From positions 1 through 35,986 of the forward strand of contig JAISNC010000073.1 in NCBI GenBank assembly GCA_031276355.1: a stretch of 35,986 nt of DNA, given 5' to 3'. This stretch comes from Odoribacteraceae bacterium (GTDB lineage Bacteria > Bacteroidota > Bacteroidia > Bacteroidales > Marinifilaceae). A model generated the notes under the pieces. It was not told where the DNA came from. It did no database searches and saw only the letters and a program-made list of their open reading frames with translations. How positions within the stretch are numbered: the first letter of the stretch is position 1; each line of letters opens with the position of its first letter. Shown piece by piece: positions 34,112 through 35,986 of this stretch. Made by a program: the position numbers and the translations under genes.

Positions 34112-35125
34112 ATGAACGGGTTATTAGAGTGGTACGGTTCCATATACTATCATCGTTTCGACATACGGATGGTCGCCACGGACGATGTCGTTTTCGATGC
34201 CTGGACGGGCGCGGTTATCCGTAACAATTTGCTCTACGCGGCGGAGAATGTACCGCTCGAAGAGAGCCATCAAACGCTTCGCGAACGAATCGACGCTTTT
34301 CCGCTGAACGAAAATCATCCTCTCTACAAAGAACTGAAAGACGGATTTCCCAAAGGGTATGTGCTGACGAATTTTTCTCATTCCGACTTGTACTCTTCGC
34401 CGGTGACGATAAAGAAGAGTGAGATTTTTTCTTTTTCGCTTGTTCTGATTGGCGAGTTCTGCGAATACCGGTCGTATTTTTTTCAAGCGATCAGGTTGCT
34501 GTGCGAACGCGGCATCGGCAAACCGTTGACACCTTTTCTGTTATTGGATGTTTCGGAAGTGTCGCAGTCGGGCGAATCGCAAATCGTGGCTGTGGCGCAG
34601 ACCGATTTGTCGGGACAGCTGCGGTATCCCGTCCGGCTGGCTGACTTTGTCGCCGCCAACGCGCCGGACGACTTTGCGGAAATCACGGTACGGTATCTTA
34701 CGCCGGTGATTCTTTTCCGCCCGCGCAACAAAAAGAACGCGCAGTTGAGTTATCAGGATAAATGTAATCGGTTCCCGAGTTTCTATCAGTTGACACGGTC
34801 GGCGTTTTTCAGGTTACAGAAGTTATACGCGGTATATATGTCTACCGACGAATATAATCCGGCGCTTTTCGACGAAGAGTGGATAGACGATTTTTTAATA
34901 AAAGCCGGACGACTCTCTCTGCAATCAGTTAACATGCAATATATTACCCTGCAAAACACTCAAAAGAAAGAGAAAACGAACGATATGCCGTTGTCAGGAT
35001 ACATCGGCGAACAGGTTTATGCGGGATACTTTCGTGAATACGTCGCCCTGCTGCGGTTCATGGAGGGATTGCATGTCGGAAACGAAGCGGTTTACGGGAT
35101 GGGAAAATATAAAGTGGAAAAATAA
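34112..35125 (+). CDS. cas6: CRISPR-associated endoribonuclease Cas6 (RAMP)
   Basis: Cuts the precursor CRISPR transcript within repeats to give crRNAs. The 337-residue protein shows the Cas6 (PF10040-type) pattern in both ferredoxin-like halves. The first has LYSSPVTIKKSEIFSFSLVL and the IRLLCERGIGKPLTPFLLLDV segment. The second has the C-terminal motif SGYIGEQVYAG...LLRFMEGLHVGNEAVYGMGKYKV, equivalent to the family's LHVGKGTTFGLGKY. The active-site residue is not assigned here. It precedes the Cas10-family gene by 18 bases on the same strand and is less GC-rich than the export operon before it, suggesting a separately acquired module. Confidence 0.88.
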   Translation: MNGLLEWYGSIYYHRFDIRMVATDDVVFDAWTGAVIRNNLLYAAENVPLEESHQTLRERIDAFPLNENHPLYKELKDGFPKGYVLTNFSHSDLYSSPVTIKKSEIFSFSLVLIGEFCEYRSYFFQAIRLLCERGIGKPLTPFLLLDVSEVSQSGESQIVAVAQTDLSGQLRYPVRLADFVAANAPDDFAEITVRYLTPVILFRPRNKKNAQLSYQDKCNRFPSFYQLTRSAFFRLQKLYAVYMSTDEYNPALFDEEWIDDFLIKAGRLSLQSVNMQYITLQNTQKKEKTNDMPLSGYIGEQVYAGYFREYVALLRFMEGLHVGNEAVYGMGKYKVEK

Positions 35126-35143
35126 CTTTGTAATATTATTGAT

Positions 35144-35986
35144 ATGACTGAAACAAAAGAAAATGAAAACAAAAAGTATCTCTATGGCGCATCCGTGCAG
35201 GGGATACAGGATTTTATCTTTCAGACTAATAAACTGAGAGAAATTGCCGGAGCAAGCGAATTGGTAGAACAGATTTGCAGTAAAGCATTTGGCGAAGTTT
35301 TAGGTAAAACGAATCCCGACGATCCTGAATTGGTTAAAAAAGATACTAATTGGATCGTGGGAGCAGCTGGGAAAATAATTTATATCTTTGAGAATAGAAA
35401 AGATTGTGAGAATAAAGTCAAAGAGTTTGCCAGAAAAGTAATGACAATGGCGCCGGGCATTACGATTAGCCAAGCCGTTGTAGAAATGAAAGGAGAATAT
35501 AGCGATTATGGAAACGCATCCGACGAGTTGGAAAAACGTTTGCGAACACAGCGTAACAAGGCAACTCGACCAATGACTCTTGGATTAATGGCTATCCACA
35601 GGGCACCAAGTACAGGACTGCCTGCCGTGAAAAATGATAAAGAAGACGGATTCATTGACGAAGCATCTGACAAAAAAAGAAAAGTAGAAGACCTTAAAAA
35701 ATTGACGAAAAAACTTACAGGTGTCGAATATTTATCTCACAAACAAATCGCTCACGACTTTGAAGAAATTACCGAAAAAGGTGAAAACAATTGGATTGCA
35801 GTAATCCATGCCGATGGAAACGGATTGGGAAAAATCGTCGAAGCAGTTTGCAAAAATGAAAATGATGCAAAAATGTTTTCGGGTCTATTGGACGAAATCA
35901 CGAAACAAAGCGCGCAGGAAGCATATTCCAAAGTTGAACATTTGTTTAACAAGAGTAAGGTGATTCCAATACGCCCTGTCGTTATA
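35144..35986 (+). CDS. Cas10/Cmr2-family protein of a type III CRISPR system (5' part)
   Basis: 281 open codons from ATG (MTETKENENKKYLYG) running off the window. The start YLYGASVQGIQDFIFQTNKL and IAGASELVEQI match the Cas10/Cmr2 first conserved block (x-V-Q-G-I-Q-D-F-I-F). VIHADGNGLGKIV with D224 is the metal-binding Asp strand of the palm domain. The last visible residues, IPIRPVVI, are where the GGDD motif normally follows, so it should lie just past the window end. No HD nuclease domain precedes the palm-like domain, unlike many Cas10 proteins. Cas10 is the large subunit of type III effector complexes and makes cyclic oligoadenylate. The DNA is markedly AT-rich. Subtype (III-B-like or another) cannot be fixed from this part. 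Confidence 0.8.
   Translation, partial: MTETKENENKKYLYGASVQGIQDFIFQTNKLREIAGASELVEQICSKAFGEVLGKTNPDDPELVKKDTNWIVGAAGKIIYIFENRKDCENKVKEFARKVMTMAPGITISQAVVEMKGEYSDYGNASDELEKRLRTQRNKATRPMTLGLMAIHRAPSTGLPAVKNDKEDGFIDEASDKKRKVEDLKKLTKKLTGVEYLSHKQIAHDFEEITEKGENNWIAVIHADGNGLGKIVEAVCKNENDAKMFSGLLDEITKQSAQEAYSKVEHLFNKSKVIPIRPVVI

Overview
The window looks like chromosomal DNA of a Gram-negative Bacteroidota bacterium, most likely order Bacteroidales. The grounds are the gene set and order (polA, a DUF4271 membrane protein, hemD, rnpA, yidD, S41 peptidase), promoters of the TTTG / TAnnTTTG type rather than the E. coli type, few Shine-Dalgarno sequences, a lipoprotein with an acidic export signal after the lipidated Cys, and MaeB-type malic enzyme. 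Most of it is fairly GC-rich; the last about 0.9 kb is clearly AT-rich. I cannot name a genus.

Layout. 1-443: repeat-rich non-coding DNA with the end of a palindromic MITE-like element and a frameshifted remnant of a REP-associated (Y1/IS200-like) transposase. 444-514: tRNA-Gln, minus strand. 558-7185: minus-strand housekeeping run polA > DUF4271 > hemD > rnpA > yidD > S41 peptidase. 7186-7875: non-coding DNA with a REP-like palindrome, a complete second copy of the MITE-like element and a promoter with a structured leader ahead of a surface lipoprotein (7876-8523). 8597-12510: minus-strand operon DedA > maeB > terC. 12595-15546: minus-strand secreted VIT/VWA/DUF2135 protein. 15547-16057: divergent intergenic region with short repeats. 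16058-18301: plus-strand rsgA > rdgB > recO.

18448-34012 is the most unusual part: seven tightly packed plus-strand genes that together specify a tripartite RND efflux pump (TolC, membrane-fusion lipoprotein, two RND permeases) interleaved with an ABC-2 type transporter (two paralogous ATPases, two permeases). One RND permease carries its ABC ATPase in the same 1585-residue chain, and that ATPase domain appears to be split by a multi-helix membrane insertion between its A-loop strand and Walker A. One ABC permease carries a large extracytoplasmic M1-peptidase-like part without HExxH and a golvesin-like C-terminal domain. I read this as one composite, ATP- plus proton-linked envelope export machine whose substrate is unknown.

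34112-35986: start of a type III CRISPR-Cas locus, with cas6 and the 5' part of a Cas10/Cmr2-family gene that begins directly with a palm-like domain and runs off the window. No CRISPR array lies inside the window.
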